In this document: positions 10,408-18,434 of the stretch, one piece after another
Layout: each line of letters opens with the position of its first letter
Numbering within the stretch: position 1 is the stretch's first letter
NCBI GenBank assembly: GCA_035524275.1
Contig: DATKPC010000116.1
Location: 14,268 to 78,267 of the forward strand
DNA: 64,000 nt
From: DATKPC01 sp035524275
GTDB taxonomy: Bacteria > Pseudomonadota > Gammaproteobacteria > Burkholderiales > Burkholderiaceae_F
Reading direction: 5' to 3'
Notes under the pieces: generated by a model
Database searches by the model: none
Told to the model about the DNA's origin: nothing
The model's input: only the letters and a program-made list of their open reading frames with translations
Made by a program: the position numbers and the translations under genes

Positions 10408-11514
10408 ATGAAGGGGCTCAAGTCGGCGCGGGGATCCGCAGCGATTGCCGTGGCGGTGGTCATGGCGGTCGCTCCGCTCGCCGTCGCCGCGGAAACGGCG
10501 GTTCCGGCGATTGCGTTCGATTCGGTGCCGGATCCCTTGAAGCTGCCCACCGACCTGTACCTGGGCGAAGTCTCCGGCGTCGCGGTGAACTCGAAGGGGC
10601 ACGTGTTCGTCTTTTCGCGCGGCAACACGAGCGGCCCCGCCTACGCGGCGGCGGCGGCGCAGCTGCTGGAATTCGACGAGAAGGGCGTGTTCCTGCGCGA
10701 GATCGGCAAGAATCTCTACGGGTGGTCGTATGCGCACGCCGTGCGCGTCGATCGCGACGACAACATCTGGGCGACGGACAAGGGCTCCGACATCGTCGTG
10801 AAGTTCAGCCCCGACGGGCGCGTGCGCCTGGTGCTTGGGCGAAAACAGGAAGCCTCGGACGAGGAGACAGGTCCGCTGAAGCACCCGAAGCCGCCGCTGC
10901 CGGCCGAGGACGGCCGTTTCCGGCAGGTCACGGACGTGACCTGGGATCCGGCCGGAAATATCTATGTCAGCGACGGCTATATCAACTCCCGCGTCGCGAA
11001 ATACGACAAGGACGGGAACTGGCTCGGATCCTGGGGCACGCGGGGGGACAAGCCGGGCGAGTTCAACACGCCACACAGCATCGCGTCCGACGCGGAGGGA
11101 CGCATCTACGTCGCAGACCGCTACAACCGGCGCATCCAGGTCTTCGACGGCGACGGAAACCTGCAGCGGATCATCGCGATCGACGTCCCGTTCGATCACG
11201 CGATACGCCCGGTGATCGGCAATCCACTCGATCCGGAGGCGAGGTCGGGGACTTTCTCGCCCGGTGCGCCATGGGCGCTGTGCATCACGCCGCCGCCTAA
11301 CCAGGTGCTCTACGCGGCGGACGCCTATCCGGGCCGGATCTACAAGCTGAGCCTTGACGGCCGGGTCGTGGGAACGATCGGCGGCCCGGGGCGGCAGCTG
11401 AAGCAGTTCGGCTGGGTCCACGAGATCGCGTGCCCGTCGGAGAACGTCCTGTACGTCGCCGAGCTGCTGAACTGGCGCGTGCAGAAGCTGCTGCTGCGCC
11501 CCGCCGCGCGCTGA
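10408..11514 (+). CDS. Secreted NHL-repeat beta-propeller protein
   Basis: 368 residues with a Sec signal peptide (about 1-28, ending VAPLAVAAET). The mature part is built of NHL-type blades: GVAVNSKGHVFVFSRG, AVRVDRDDNIWATDKGSD, DVTWDPAGNIYVSDGYINSRVAKYDKDG, SIASDAEGRIYVADRYNRRIQVFDGDG and a final blade ending NWRVQKL. It resembles peptidylglycine alpha-amidating lyase-like periplasmic propellers, but I cannot show lyase residues, so ligand binding or scaffold roles are equally possible. An in-frame ATG at 10354 would add 18 residues; 10408 is preferred because it starts the signal peptide and follows GGGGAC. Confidence 0.82.
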   Translation: MKGLKSARGSAAIAVAVVMAVAPLAVAAETAVPAIAFDSVPDPLKLPTDLYLGEVSGVAVNSKGHVFVFSRGNTSGPAYAAAAAQLLEFDEKGVFLREIGKNLYGWSYAHAVRVDRDDNIWATDKGSDIVVKFSPDGRVRLVLGRKQEASDEETGPLKHPKPPLPAEDGRFRQVTDVTWDPAGNIYVSDGYINSRVAKYDKDGNWLGSWGTRGDKPGEFNTPHSIASDAEGRIYVADRYNRRIQVFDGDGNLQRIIAIDVPFDHAIRPVIGNPLDPEARSGTFSPGAPWALCITPPPNQVLYAADAYPGRIYKLSLDGRVVGTIGGPGRQLKQFGWVHEIACPSENVLYVAELLNWRVQKLLLRPAAR

Positions 11515-11527
11515 TCGCCGCGCGGCG
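11502..11527. terminator. Hairpin in the convergent gap, stop codon in its loop
   Basis: Nine-base perfect arms (CGCCGCGCG at 11502-11510 and its complement at 11519-11527) surround an 8-base loop that contains the TGA of the NHL gene. There is no T-run, so it may slow or protect transcript ends rather than act as a classical terminator. It lies just before the converging thioredoxin-like gene. Confidence 0.4.
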
Positions 11528-11543
11528 CGCGTGCCCCCACGTG

Positions 11544-12113
11544 TCATCGACCCGCGGTCGGCCTCCACTTGATGCTGCAGCCCAGGGCCGGTTTCTGGTC
11601 CGCCGGCGCGGGCCGGCCGGCCAGGACCGCGTCGACCGCGGCGCGCAAGTCGCTGCCGTGGGCGGCCGTCGTACCGCCGGGCCGCGTGCCATCGAAACGA
11701 CCGTGGTACGCAAGCCGCCGATTCGCGTCGAAGAGGAAGAACTCCGGCGTGCACGCGGCGCCGAACGCGCGAGCGGTGGCCTGCGTTTCATCGTACAGGT
11801 ACGGAAACCCGAATCCGGATCGCTTCGCTTCGGCCGCCATCGCGTCCGGACCGTCCTGCGGCACGATCGCCGGATCATTGGAACTGATCGCGACGACGGC
11901 CAGCCCACGCGCGCGAAATTCGGCGGCGAAGGCGACGAAAGCCGGGCGCACGTGGATCACGTAGGGACAGTGGTTGCAGATGAACGCGACGAGCAAGGCG
12001 CCCGCATCCGCGGCGTCCGCAGGCATCCAGCGGCGCCCGCTGGCCGCGTCCGTCAGCGCGATGGGCGGCAATGCGGATCCCAGCGCCAGGTCTTTCGTGC
12101 TTTCGGTGGCCAT
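11544..12113 (-). CDS. Thioredoxin-fold (redoxin/AhpC-TSA) protein
   Basis: A 189-residue cytoplasmic thioredoxin-family protein without a signal peptide. The redox site is CNHCPYV at about residues 46-52, followed by a redoxin-like core (AAEFRARGLAVVAISSNDP..., GFGFPYLYDETQATARAFGAACTPEFFLFD). The NHCPYV variant is common in a branch annotated as thioredoxin family/redoxin proteins that act as thiol peroxidase or reductase; direct activity has not been assigned. The conserved TPEFFLFD carries the cis-proline. Divergent from sdaA. Confidence 0.85.
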   Translation of the reverse strand: MATESTKDLALGSALPPIALTDAASGRRWMPADAADAGALLVAFICNHCPYVIHVRPAFVAFAAEFRARGLAVVAISSNDPAIVPQDGPDAMAAEAKRSGFGFPYLYDETQATARAFGAACTPEFFLFDANRRLAYHGRFDGTRPGGTTAAHGSDLRAAVDAVLAGRPAPADQKPALGCSIKWRPTAGR

Positions 12114-12245
12114 CCCGTGCTCCTCGACGTGTCGATCGGCTGGCGGCGGCGGAACCGCGGCGGCGTCCGACCGTTCGGAATGCTAACCTGAAGGCCAGCG
12201 GCGGATTTCGCGCCGCCGCCGTCACTCGTCGATCCCGAGGCGTCC

Positions 12246-13631
12246 TTGGCCGTCAGCGTATTCGACCTGTTCAAGATCGGCATCGGCCCTTCGAGTTCGC
12301 ACACCGTCGGCCCGATGCGCGCCGCCGGCCTTTTCGTGCGCGCGTTGCAGGCCCGCGACACGCTGCCGCAGGTCGCGCGCGTCACGACGTCGCTGTACGG
12401 CTCGCTCGGCGCGACCGGCAAAGGCCACGGAAGCGACAAGGCCGTCCTGCTGGGGCTCGGCGGGCACGAACCGGAAACGGTCGACGTCGATGAGGTTCCC
12501 GCGATCCTGCAGCGGATCCGGACGTCGCGTCGCATCGAACTCGGCGGCCTGCAAGGCGTGGATTTCGACGAGAAGCGCGACCTGCTGTTTTATCGCAAGG
12601 CGCTTGCGTTCCACCCCAACGGGCTTCGCTTCGACGCGTTCGACGCGAACGGCGGACCGGTCGCCGACGCGACCTACTATTCCGTCGGCGGCGGCTTCGT
12701 CGTCAGCGAAACCGTCGCGCACGACGGCTCGAAGCAGAAGGAGCTGATCGCCGACGCGACGCAGCTGCCGATGCCCTTTCGCACCGGCGCGGAACTCCTG
12801 GACCTGGCGCAGCGCAGCGGCCTCCCCATCGCCGGGATCATGCGGGCCAACGAGCGCCACTGGCGAACGGATGCGCAGATCGACGCCGGCCTCGATCGCA
12901 TCTGGTCGGCCATGCAGGCCTGCGTCGAGCGCGGTTGCCGGACCGGCGGCACGTTGCCGGGGGGGCTGAAGGTCAAGCGCCGCGCGGCGGACCTCGCCCG
13001 CGCGCTGAGCCGCTCCGAAGGCCCGACCTGGGATCCGCTGCGGGTGCTCGACTGGGTCAACCTCTGGGCCTTGGCGGTGAACGAGGAAAACGCGGCCGGC
13101 GGGCGCGTCGTGACGGCGCCCACGAACGGCGCGGCCGGGATCATCCCGGCGGTGCTTCATTACTACGTCCGCGGAACGCCGCGGCCGTCCAGCGACGGCG
13201 TGCGGGATTTCCTGCTGACGGCCGGCGCGATCGGGATCCTCTACAAGGAGAACGCGTCCATCAGCGGCGCCGAGGTCGGCTGCCAGGGCGAGGTGGGGGT
13301 TGCGTGCTCGATGGCTGCCGGCGCGTTGTGCGCCGTGCTCGGAGGCACGCCGGCGCAGGTGGAGAACGCCGCCGAGATCGGCATGGAGCATCACCTCGGG
13401 CTGACGTGCGATCCCGTCGGCGGCCTGGTCCAGATCCCGTGCATCGAACGCAACGCGATCGCCGCGGTGAAGGCCATCAATGCGGCCCGGATGGCGCTTT
13501 ACGGCGATGGATCGCACTACGTCAGCCTCGACAAGGTCATCAAGACGATGCGCGAGACCGGCGCCGACATGCTGACGAAGTACAAGGAAACGGCGCGGGG
13601 CGGCCTGGCGGTCAATATCGTCGAGTGCTAG
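12246..13631 (+). CDS. sdaA: L-serine ammonia-lyase, iron-sulfur type
   Basis: Deaminates L-serine to pyruvate with a [4Fe-4S] cluster. 461 residues, the single-chain (type 2) form with the beta domain first (DLFKIGIGPSSSHTVGPMRAA) and the alpha domain behind it. Cluster cysteines lie in EVGCQGEVGVACSMAAGAL and LTCDPVGGLVQIPCIERN. The protein ends in NIVEC: in the Legionella type 2 enzyme the C-terminal cysteine folds back onto the cluster until serine displaces it, and this tail is kept here. Translation must start at TTG 12246, since the motif-bearing N-terminus begins there and no ATG or GTG fits. Followed by a palindromic repeat pair. Confidence 0.95.
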   Translation: MAVSVFDLFKIGIGPSSSHTVGPMRAAGLFVRALQARDTLPQVARVTTSLYGSLGATGKGHGSDKAVLLGLGGHEPETVDVDEVPAILQRIRTSRRIELGGLQGVDFDEKRDLLFYRKALAFHPNGLRFDAFDANGGPVADATYYSVGGGFVVSETVAHDGSKQKELIADATQLPMPFRTGAELLDLAQRSGLPIAGIMRANERHWRTDAQIDAGLDRIWSAMQACVERGCRTGGTLPGGLKVKRRAADLARALSRSEGPTWDPLRVLDWVNLWALAVNEENAAGGRVVTAPTNGAAGIIPAVLHYYVRGTPRPSSDGVRDFLLTAGAIGILYKENASISGAEVGCQGEVGVACSMAAGALCAVLGGTPAQVENAAEIGMEHHLGLTCDPVGGLVQIPCIERNAIAAVKAINAARMALYGDGSHYVSLDKVIKTMRETGADMLTKYKETARGGLAVNIVEC

Positions 13632-13637
13632 CGGACG

Positions 13638-13766
13638 CCCTCTCCCCCACCCCTCTCCCGCTTCGCGGGCGAGGGGAGTCTCGTCGTCGCCATGGCGCAT
13701 GACGTCCGCTTAGATGACGCCGGAACTCCCCTCGCCCGCGAAGCGGGCGAGGGGTGGGGGAGAGGG
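13638..13766. repeat. REP/BIME-like pair of palindromes in inverted orientation
   Basis: Two 42-base arms (13638-13679 and 13725-13766) are inverted copies of each other with one mismatch. Each arm also contains its own palindrome built around CCCGCTTCGCGGG, bounded by C-rich and G-rich runs (CCCTCTCCCCCACCCCT). This fits the widespread GC-rich REP-type intergenic repeat of proteobacteria. It fills the convergent gap between sdaA and the MAPEG gene and probably also works as a bidirectional transcript-end structure. Confidence 0.75.
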
Positions 13767-13771
13767 CCGGT

Positions 13772-14161
13772 TCAGCGCGTCAACAGCATCGCCGCGGCGA
13801 GCACGATCCCGCCCACGTAGGTCAGCAGCGCGCCAAGGAATCGCGCCGGGTTCGGCCGGCCCATCGTCGGCCACCCGAGCAGGCCGGCCGCGAGCGCGAA
13901 GCGCGCGAGCGTGACCGTCACGATCGTCCCGAGCACCCAGGGCGGCGGCTCGTGCGCGCCGAGCCAGAGGATGATCACCGCGAGCATCGGGACGTACTCC
14001 GCCGTGTTGGCGTGCGCGCGCACGGCGCGGTAGAGCGGATCGGACGGATCGTCGGGATGGCCGATCAGGATCCGGCGCGATTGCCGCAGGAGCGAAACAT
14101 TCAGCCCGAGGCCGAAAAGCAGCATGCCGAGCAGAGCGGTACAGGCGATTGCGGTGGACAT
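13772..14161 (-). CDS. MAPEG family membrane protein
   Basis: A 129-residue protein with four hydrophobic helices. The loop after helix 1 contains NVSLLRQSRR, and the diagnostic helix 2 segment RAVRAHANTAEYVPMLAVIILWLG corresponds to the MAPEG signature (RAxxNxxE). MAPEG proteins include microsomal glutathione transferases and eicosanoid enzymes; bacterial ones like this are mostly uncharacterised. It starts at ATG 14161, 11 bases after the methyltransferase stop on the same strand, so they form one transcript, ending at the REP-like repeat. Confidence 0.85.
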   Translation of the reverse strand: MSTAIACTALLGMLLFGLGLNVSLLRQSRRILIGHPDDPSDPLYRAVRAHANTAEYVPMLAVIILWLGAHEPPPWVLGTIVTVTLARFALAAGLLGWPTMGRPNPARFLGALLTYVGGIVLAAAMLLTR

Positions 14162-14172
14162 CGGTTCTCCAT

Positions 14173-14913
14173 TCAGCGCGCGAGACCGGAGAGAACGACC
14201 AGACCCTCCGGCAGGGATTCTTCGCCGAACGCGGTGCGCGCGTCGGCCTCGATGCCGTGATCGTGCAGCACCTGCAACGCCTCCTCGGCCTCGAACGTCA
14301 TGTTGCGATGGACTTCGTCGCTGCGTCGCCACGATTCGCCGATTCGTCGGAACACGGTGATCTCGCGGTCGTAGCGGAATGGGCCAGGGCGGGAGAACCG
14401 CGTGACGATGGCCCAATCGTCGTGGACCCGGGCGTGCACCTGTGCGATGTCGCGCGCCTCGCAGAAGCGCTCGGTCATCAGGTCGATCGCGATCACGCCG
14501 CCCGGCTGCACGGCGCGCGCGATCTCGCCGAGCGCGCGCCGGGTCGCCTCGTGATCGTCGAGGTAGTTCAGCACATGCCCCGTCGACACGACGGCGTTGG
14601 CGCGCGGCAGCGCACCCACGGCCCCGGCGTCCCGGCCCGTCGGCAACCGCAGGACGTCGAATTGCGCGCCCGGCGCGTGACTCCGTGCCAGGTCGACCAT
14701 GGCCCGCGAGGCATCCAATCCGTGCACGGCATAACCGGCCGCCAGCAGTTCCGCGGCAAGGACGCCTCCGCCGCAGCCGATGTCCAGGACCAGGTCGCCG
14801 CGGGCGAGGCCTGCTCGCCGCAGGAGGCGAACCAGGCCGGGCGCCACATGGCGCGCGTGCGAGGAATAGCCGGCGTTGTGCACCCAGGCGAGGTCGTCGA
14901 GGTAGTAGCTCAC
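14173..14913 (-). CDS. Class I SAM-dependent methyltransferase
   Basis: A 246-residue soluble methyltransferase. Motif I is LVLDIGCGGGVLAAELL (about residues 40-56), followed by the acidic end of strand 2 in VHGLDASRAMVDLAR and motif IV-like NAVVSTGHVLNYLDDHEA. The N-terminus SYYLDDLAWVHNAGYSSHARHVAPGL is the pattern of methyltransferases that begin with YD..AxxYDxxW-like segments. The substrate is unknown. It lies 10 bases behind cysC and just ahead of the MAPEG gene on the same strand. Confidence 0.88.
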   Translation of the reverse strand: MSYYLDDLAWVHNAGYSSHARHVAPGLVRLLRRAGLARGDLVLDIGCGGGVLAAELLAAGYAVHGLDASRAMVDLARSHAPGAQFDVLRLPTGRDAGAVGALPRANAVVSTGHVLNYLDDHEATRRALGEIARAVQPGGVIAIDLMTERFCEARDIAQVHARVHDDWAIVTRFSRPGPFRYDREITVFRRIGESWRRSDEVHRNMTFEAEEALQVLHDHGIEADARTAFGEESLPEGLVVLSGLAR

Positions 14914-14923
14914 GAGGCGATCG

Positions 14924-15466
14924 TCAGTCGGTGTCGGACGCCTGGGCCGCGGCCGCGGACAGCACCCGCTCGACGCTCAGATCGAGGCTCAGGATGCCGC
15001 TGTCGATGGCCACGGCGGGCGCCAGCGGCGCCTCGTAGGGAGCGTCGACGCCGGTGAATTCGCGTATCTCGCCGCGGCGTGCGCGCGCGTACATGCCTTT
15101 CGTGTCGCGGCGCTCGCAGACGTCGAGCGGAGCCGACAGGTAGACCTCGACGAATCGCGCCGGACCGACGATCCGGCGCGCCATCTCGCGATCGTCGCGC
15201 GACGGCGAGACGAGCGCCGCGATCACCGGGATGCCGACTTCATTGAAGAGGCGCGCCACTTCGGCGGTTCGCCGGATGTTCTCGGTCCGGTCGCGCGGCG
15301 CGAAGCCGAGGTCGCTGGCGAGGCCGCGCCGCAGGTCGTCGCCATCGAGCACGCGCGCGACCTGTCCCATCGCGGCCAGGCGCTGCCCGACGGCGGCGGC
15401 CAGCGTCGACTTTCCGGAGCACGGCAAGCCGGTGAGCCAGATCGTCCGTGCGGCGATGTCGCTCAA
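14924..15466 (-). CDS. cysC: Adenylyl-sulfate kinase
   Basis: Phosphorylates adenosine 5'-phosphosulfate to PAPS in sulfate activation. 180 residues. The P-loop is GLPCSGKST; DGDDLRRGLASDLGF and RTENIRRTAEVARLF are the APS-kinase lid and substrate segments, and ERRDTKGMYARARRGEI is also diagnostic. The TTG at 15466 is preferred as start because GGAGG sits seven bases before it; an upstream TTG at 15520 lacks this. No cysD/cysN partner is in view, so its ATP sulfurylase must be elsewhere. A stand-alone cysC next to a methyltransferase may serve sulfated metabolites, which is inference. Confidence 0.92.
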   Translation of the reverse strand: MSDIAARTIWLTGLPCSGKSTLAAAVGQRLAAMGQVARVLDGDDLRRGLASDLGFAPRDRTENIRRTAEVARLFNEVGIPVIAALVSPSRDDREMARRIVGPARFVEVYLSAPLDVCERRDTKGMYARARRGEIREFTGVDAPYEAPLAPAVAIDSGILSLDLSVERVLSAAAAQASDTD

Positions 15467-15566
15467 GTCCCGCCCTCCTCGACGGACGCCGGTCGTCGCT
15501 GCGGACTCGATGCTGCGCAAGGGTCAAGACCGGACGGTGACATGTCGTCGTTCGCCCCGCGGCTTC

Positions 15567-16115
15567 CTACGTCGGGGTGGCCTGCAGCACGTCGGGACGC
15601 GCGTGCAGCGTGTCGTCGCCGATCGAGATCCACATCTCGCCCTCCTGCACCGTGACATCAACGGCCATGTTCCGCTTTGCCCGGTCGGCCAGCGCGGTCG
15701 TCAGCTCCGGCGGCAGGTCGACGACGCGGAGGTTCCGCAGCCGATTCAGCGACGCGGCATTCTGCTGCCACCACTGCCGCGCGGTTCGCCCGCCGTAGGT
15801 GTAGACGACGACCTCCTCGGAACGTCCCGCCGCACGCTTCAGTACGCGTTCATCCGGCAGGCCGACTTCGATCCACGACGTGATCGCGCCGGTGAGATCG
15901 CGCCGCCAGAGGGCCGGTTCGTCCTCGGTCGAGATGCCGCGTCCGAAGCCCAGCCCTTCGTCGGCATGCAACGCGAAGGCGAGCAGCCTGACCATCAGGC
16001 GTTCCTCGGTTTCCGACGGATGCCGTGCCAGCGACAGCGGGAAGGTCCCGAAGCAGGCGCGGTCGATGTCGCTGACCTGCAGGTCGACCTTGTAGACGGT
16101 GGCGCGGAGGGCCAT
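15567..16115 (-). CDS. yaeQ: YaeQ family protein
   Basis: 182 residues, essentially the family length. It opens with MALRATVYKVDLQVSDIDR and carries the conserved HPSETEERLMVRLLAFAL, DEPALWRRDLTGAITSWIEVGLPDERVLKRA and YTYGGRTARQWWQQN blocks. YaeQ adopts a PD-(D/E)XK nuclease-like fold; in Salmonella and E. coli it was linked to RfaH suppression, but its activity remains undefined. Ends before the cysC operon on the same strand and looks monocistronic. Confidence 0.93.
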   Translation of the reverse strand: MALRATVYKVDLQVSDIDRACFGTFPLSLARHPSETEERLMVRLLAFALHADEGLGFGRGISTEDEPALWRRDLTGAITSWIEVGLPDERVLKRAAGRSEEVVVYTYGGRTARQWWQQNAASLNRLRNLRVVDLPPELTTALADRAKRNMAVDVTVQEGEMWISIGDDTLHARPDVLQATPT

Positions 16116-16203
16116 GCGGGATCCAGGGAGCGCGAAGCGCGTCGCCGACGGTCCGATTCGATCGCGCGACTGAAGGCGCGATTCTGTCACGGCCCCTGAC
16201 CCC

Positions 16204-16824
16204 TTACCGGCTCCCGGCCGATGACGCATCGCGACCGGGTGCATCCGGGCCGCGGCGTCGCGCCGATTCGCGGATCCGCAGCGCGAGCAGGATCGTCGGG
16301 ACGTCATTTTTCCAAGTTGGGAGCACGATCGAGATCGCCAGGCCCTCGAGGTCGGCGATGATTCCCACGTAGACCGCGGCGTCGACGGCCCAGGAATCGA
16401 TCCGCAGCGCGAGCAGCGCGTAGAAGCCGGCGAACAGCGCGACGCCCCAGGCCTTCGACGACCACATGTGATAGCTCGCCTCCCTGCCGAACTTCCGCAG
16501 ATCGACGAGGTAGCGGATGAATTCCAGCGAGGCGAGCACGAGCAGCGCCGGCCCGCGCGCAGCCAACGGCCCCGGCGTCAGGTGCCAGGCGGCGAGCGCG
16601 GCCGAGACGTAGAAGATCGTGTCCGCGAGGCTGTCGAGCCGCCGCAGCCCCGCGGTGGCGACGCCCAGGCGGCGCGCGAGGACGCCGTCGAAGTAGTCGG
16701 ACGCGAAGGCCGCGACCAGCGCCGCGCCGAATGCCGCCGGATCCGGATGGACATAGGCCAGCAGCAGGACGAGCGGCCCGAGCGCGGCCCGGAGCGCGGT
16801 TAACAGCAGCGGCAGGCGGTTCAA
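16204..16824 (-). CDS. CDP-alcohol phosphatidyltransferase family membrane protein
   Basis: 206 residues with about six hydrophobic helices. The family motif is present as DYFDGVLARR...GLRRLDSLAD near residues 44-67, close to the DxxDGxxARx8Gx3Dx3D consensus but with one extra residue between the glycine and the last aspartate pair. Such enzymes transfer a phospho-alcohol from CDP-diacylglycerol or CDP-alcohol; the acceptor here is unknown. The start is a TTG (16824) that overlaps the GST-fusion stop codon (TTGA), with GGAGG immediately before it. It is thus the third gene of the ArsR operon. Confidence 0.72.
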   Translation of the reverse strand: MNRLPLLLTALRAALGPLVLLLAYVHPDPAAFGAALVAAFASDYFDGVLARRLGVATAGLRRLDSLADTIFYVSAALAAWHLTPGPLAARGPALLVLASLEFIRYLVDLRKFGREASYHMWSSKAWGVALFAGFYALLALRIDSWAVDAAVYVGIIADLEGLAISIVLPTWKNDVPTILLALRIRESARRRGPDAPGRDASSAGSR

Positions 16825-17909
16825 GCCTCCGTCGCCTGCGTCGCCGCGAAGCTCGGGCGCGCGCGGATCGCCGCCTGGGCCCGGCGGACGTTGTGGCGCG
16901 CTTCGAGCAGCCGCTTGCCTTCCGGGAACGTCTCGACGGCGGCCAGTATCGGCGCAACGAACAGATCCGCAGCCGTCAACTGGCCGCCCACGAGAAAGTC
17001 GGATGTCGCAAACGCCGTGTCGAGCGCCGCGAACTGCCGGTCCATCTCGGAGATCGCGCCGTCGATGATGGCCCGATCCGGCTTTCCTTCGGGGCCCTTC
17101 GGAAAGACGAACTGCAGCACGTAGCGACGGATCATCGCGTCGAACAGATGCCCGACGACGAGGCTGACCCATTGTTCGCAGCGCGCGCGATCGCTGACGC
17201 CCCGCAACGGGAACAGCGGCGGCCCGTCGAACGACTCGTCGATGTAGCGGACAATGGCGGCCGTCTCGTACAGCGTCGTGTCGCCGTCGCGCAGCGCCGG
17301 GATGCGCCCGAACGGATTGATCGCCAGGACCTCCGGCGTGTGCGGCGCACTCGGGACGTGCGTGTACGCCAGGCCCTTTTCCGCCAGCGCCATCCGGGCG
17401 GTGCGCGTGAACGTGCTGCGAGGGCTCCCGTACAACACCAGCGATGCCGCCGTCCCGCGCTCGTCGACAAGGTCCGCAAGCCGATTGAGAACCGACTGCC
17501 ACCCGGCGCGGTGTCCGTCGCGCGCGGACACGTCGACGAAGCCGCTGTGCCGCATGCGCAGCTCGGTCCCGCCGTCCTTCGCGCTCAGCCGGACCTCGAT
17601 CAGCGTCGGCGATTCCTGCGCCGGCGCGCCGCGTTCCCCTTCCCAGCACCAGGTATACGAGAGGAATTCGGGGCGCCGGATCTCCCGATAGACGCCGACG
17701 GCCGTCGGCGTCGAGCCGTCGCGGTGCTTCATGACAACGCGGTATCTGCCGCCGACGCGTGCGTCGGCGCTCGCCTCCGCGACCGTCATGCCGCGCGGAC
17801 AGTGCCAGGCCGAGAGCGCGCCCGCCGTCGTGAACGCATCGAAGACCCTTTCGCGCGGCGCGCGGATGAAGCGCGAGAGTTCGAGCTCGAAAGTTCCGGA
17901 TTGCGTCAT
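16821..17909 (-). CDS. AHSA1/SRPBCC domain fused to a glutathione S-transferase
   Basis: One 362-residue frame with two domains. Residues 1-150 are an AHSA1-type START-like domain (FELELSRFIRAPRERVFDAFTTAGALSAWHCPRG..., a C-terminal HSGFVDVSARDGHRAGWQSVLNRLADLV). Residues 154-362 are a complete GST: SLVLYGSPRSTFTRTARMALAEKG, cis-proline region NPFGRIPALRDGDTTLYETAAIVRYIDE, and a helical C-terminal half. There is no stop or frame change at the joint (DERGTAASLVLYG). AHSA1 proteins often follow an ArsR regulator, as here (ATGA overlap). The substrate is unknown; a hydrophobic ligand passed between the domains is speculation. Confidence 0.9.
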   Translation of the reverse strand: MTQSGTFELELSRFIRAPRERVFDAFTTAGALSAWHCPRGMTVAEASADARVGGRYRVVMKHRDGSTPTAVGVYREIRRPEFLSYTWCWEGERGAPAQESPTLIEVRLSAKDGGTELRMRHSGFVDVSARDGHRAGWQSVLNRLADLVDERGTAASLVLYGSPRSTFTRTARMALAEKGLAYTHVPSAPHTPEVLAINPFGRIPALRDGDTTLYETAAIVRYIDESFDGPPLFPLRGVSDRARCEQWVSLVVGHLFDAMIRRYVLQFVFPKGPEGKPDRAIIDGAISEMDRQFAALDTAFATSDFLVGGQLTAADLFVAPILAAVETFPEGKRLLEARHNVRRAQAAIRARPSFAATQATEA

Positions 17910-18337
17910 GGCCTGGCCCTCCTTCGTGGACTCGATGTGCGCGTCTGGCCGGTCGATCGCCGCCGACCACCCGCCGATGACGCCCCCTGATCGCCGGCGG
18001 TTCGTTCAACGTACTCGACGAGCCGATCCAGCTGCTCTTCCCAAAGCTTCCGGTATTGCGAAAGCCAGTCGTTCGCCGCCTGCAGCTCCGCGGGCCTCAG
18101 CCGGTAGATCCGCCAGCGCGCGACGATGGTCCGCTCGACGAGCCCAGCGTCCGACAGCACTTTCAGGTGGCGCGAGACCGCGGCTCCCGACAGGCGGAAA
18201 GGCTGGCCGAGCTCGCCCGCGGCGGCTTCGCCGCGCGCCAGGCGGTCCAGGATCGCGCGACGCGTCGGATCCGACAGCGCGACGAAGGTCTTCGAGAGGG
18301 GGTCGGTTCGTGCCTGCATGCCGTTGAGCCATTGCAT
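17906..18337 (-). CDS. ArsR family transcriptional regulator
   Basis: A 143-residue winged-helix repressor: SKTFVALSDPTRRAILDRLARGEAAAGEL, then the recognition region LSGAAVSRHLKVLSDAGLVERTIVARWRIYRL. It lacks the metal-binding cysteine motif of ArsR/SmtB and belongs to the subgroup that partners AHSA1-domain proteins. A low-complexity basic tail (GGRRRSTGQTRTSSPRRRARP) is unusual. The start is ATG 18337, with ATG 18319 as an alternative; no good ribosome site precedes either. It overlaps the downstream fusion gene by four bases. Confidence 0.9.
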   Translation of the reverse strand: MQWLNGMQARTDPLSKTFVALSDPTRRAILDRLARGEAAAGELGQPFRLSGAAVSRHLKVLSDAGLVERTIVARWRIYRLRPAELQAANDWLSQYRKLWEEQLDRLVEYVERTAGDQGASSAGGRRRSTGQTRTSSPRRRARP

Positions 18338-18380
18338 ATCGTTCTCATTTAACGATATGGCTAAATGAAGGCCGCGTCAA
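18335..18380 (-). promoter_or_regulatory. Promoter with overlapping palindromic operator for the ArsR operon
   Basis: On the minus strand TTGACG (18380-18375), a 17-base spacer and TATCGT (18357-18352) form a good sigma70-type promoter. Over the -10 lies a perfect inverted repeat, CATATCGTT - 7 bases - AACGATATG (18335-18359), which also covers the ATG at 18337. A second, partly overlapping repeat CATTTA...TAAATG spans 18346-18367. The position is right for an autorepressing ArsR-type regulator. Confidence 0.7.
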
Positions 18381-18434
18381 GGGCCGATCGGCGAGACCTC
18401 TCTGTTCACGCGGGGGACGGCACCCCCGGTCGAC

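Noticed and set aside
12222..13700. Long antisense frame over sdaA
   Set aside because: The plus-strand frame has all L-serine dehydratase motifs; the antisense product is a His/Arg/Asp-rich shadow, as is usual at high GC.
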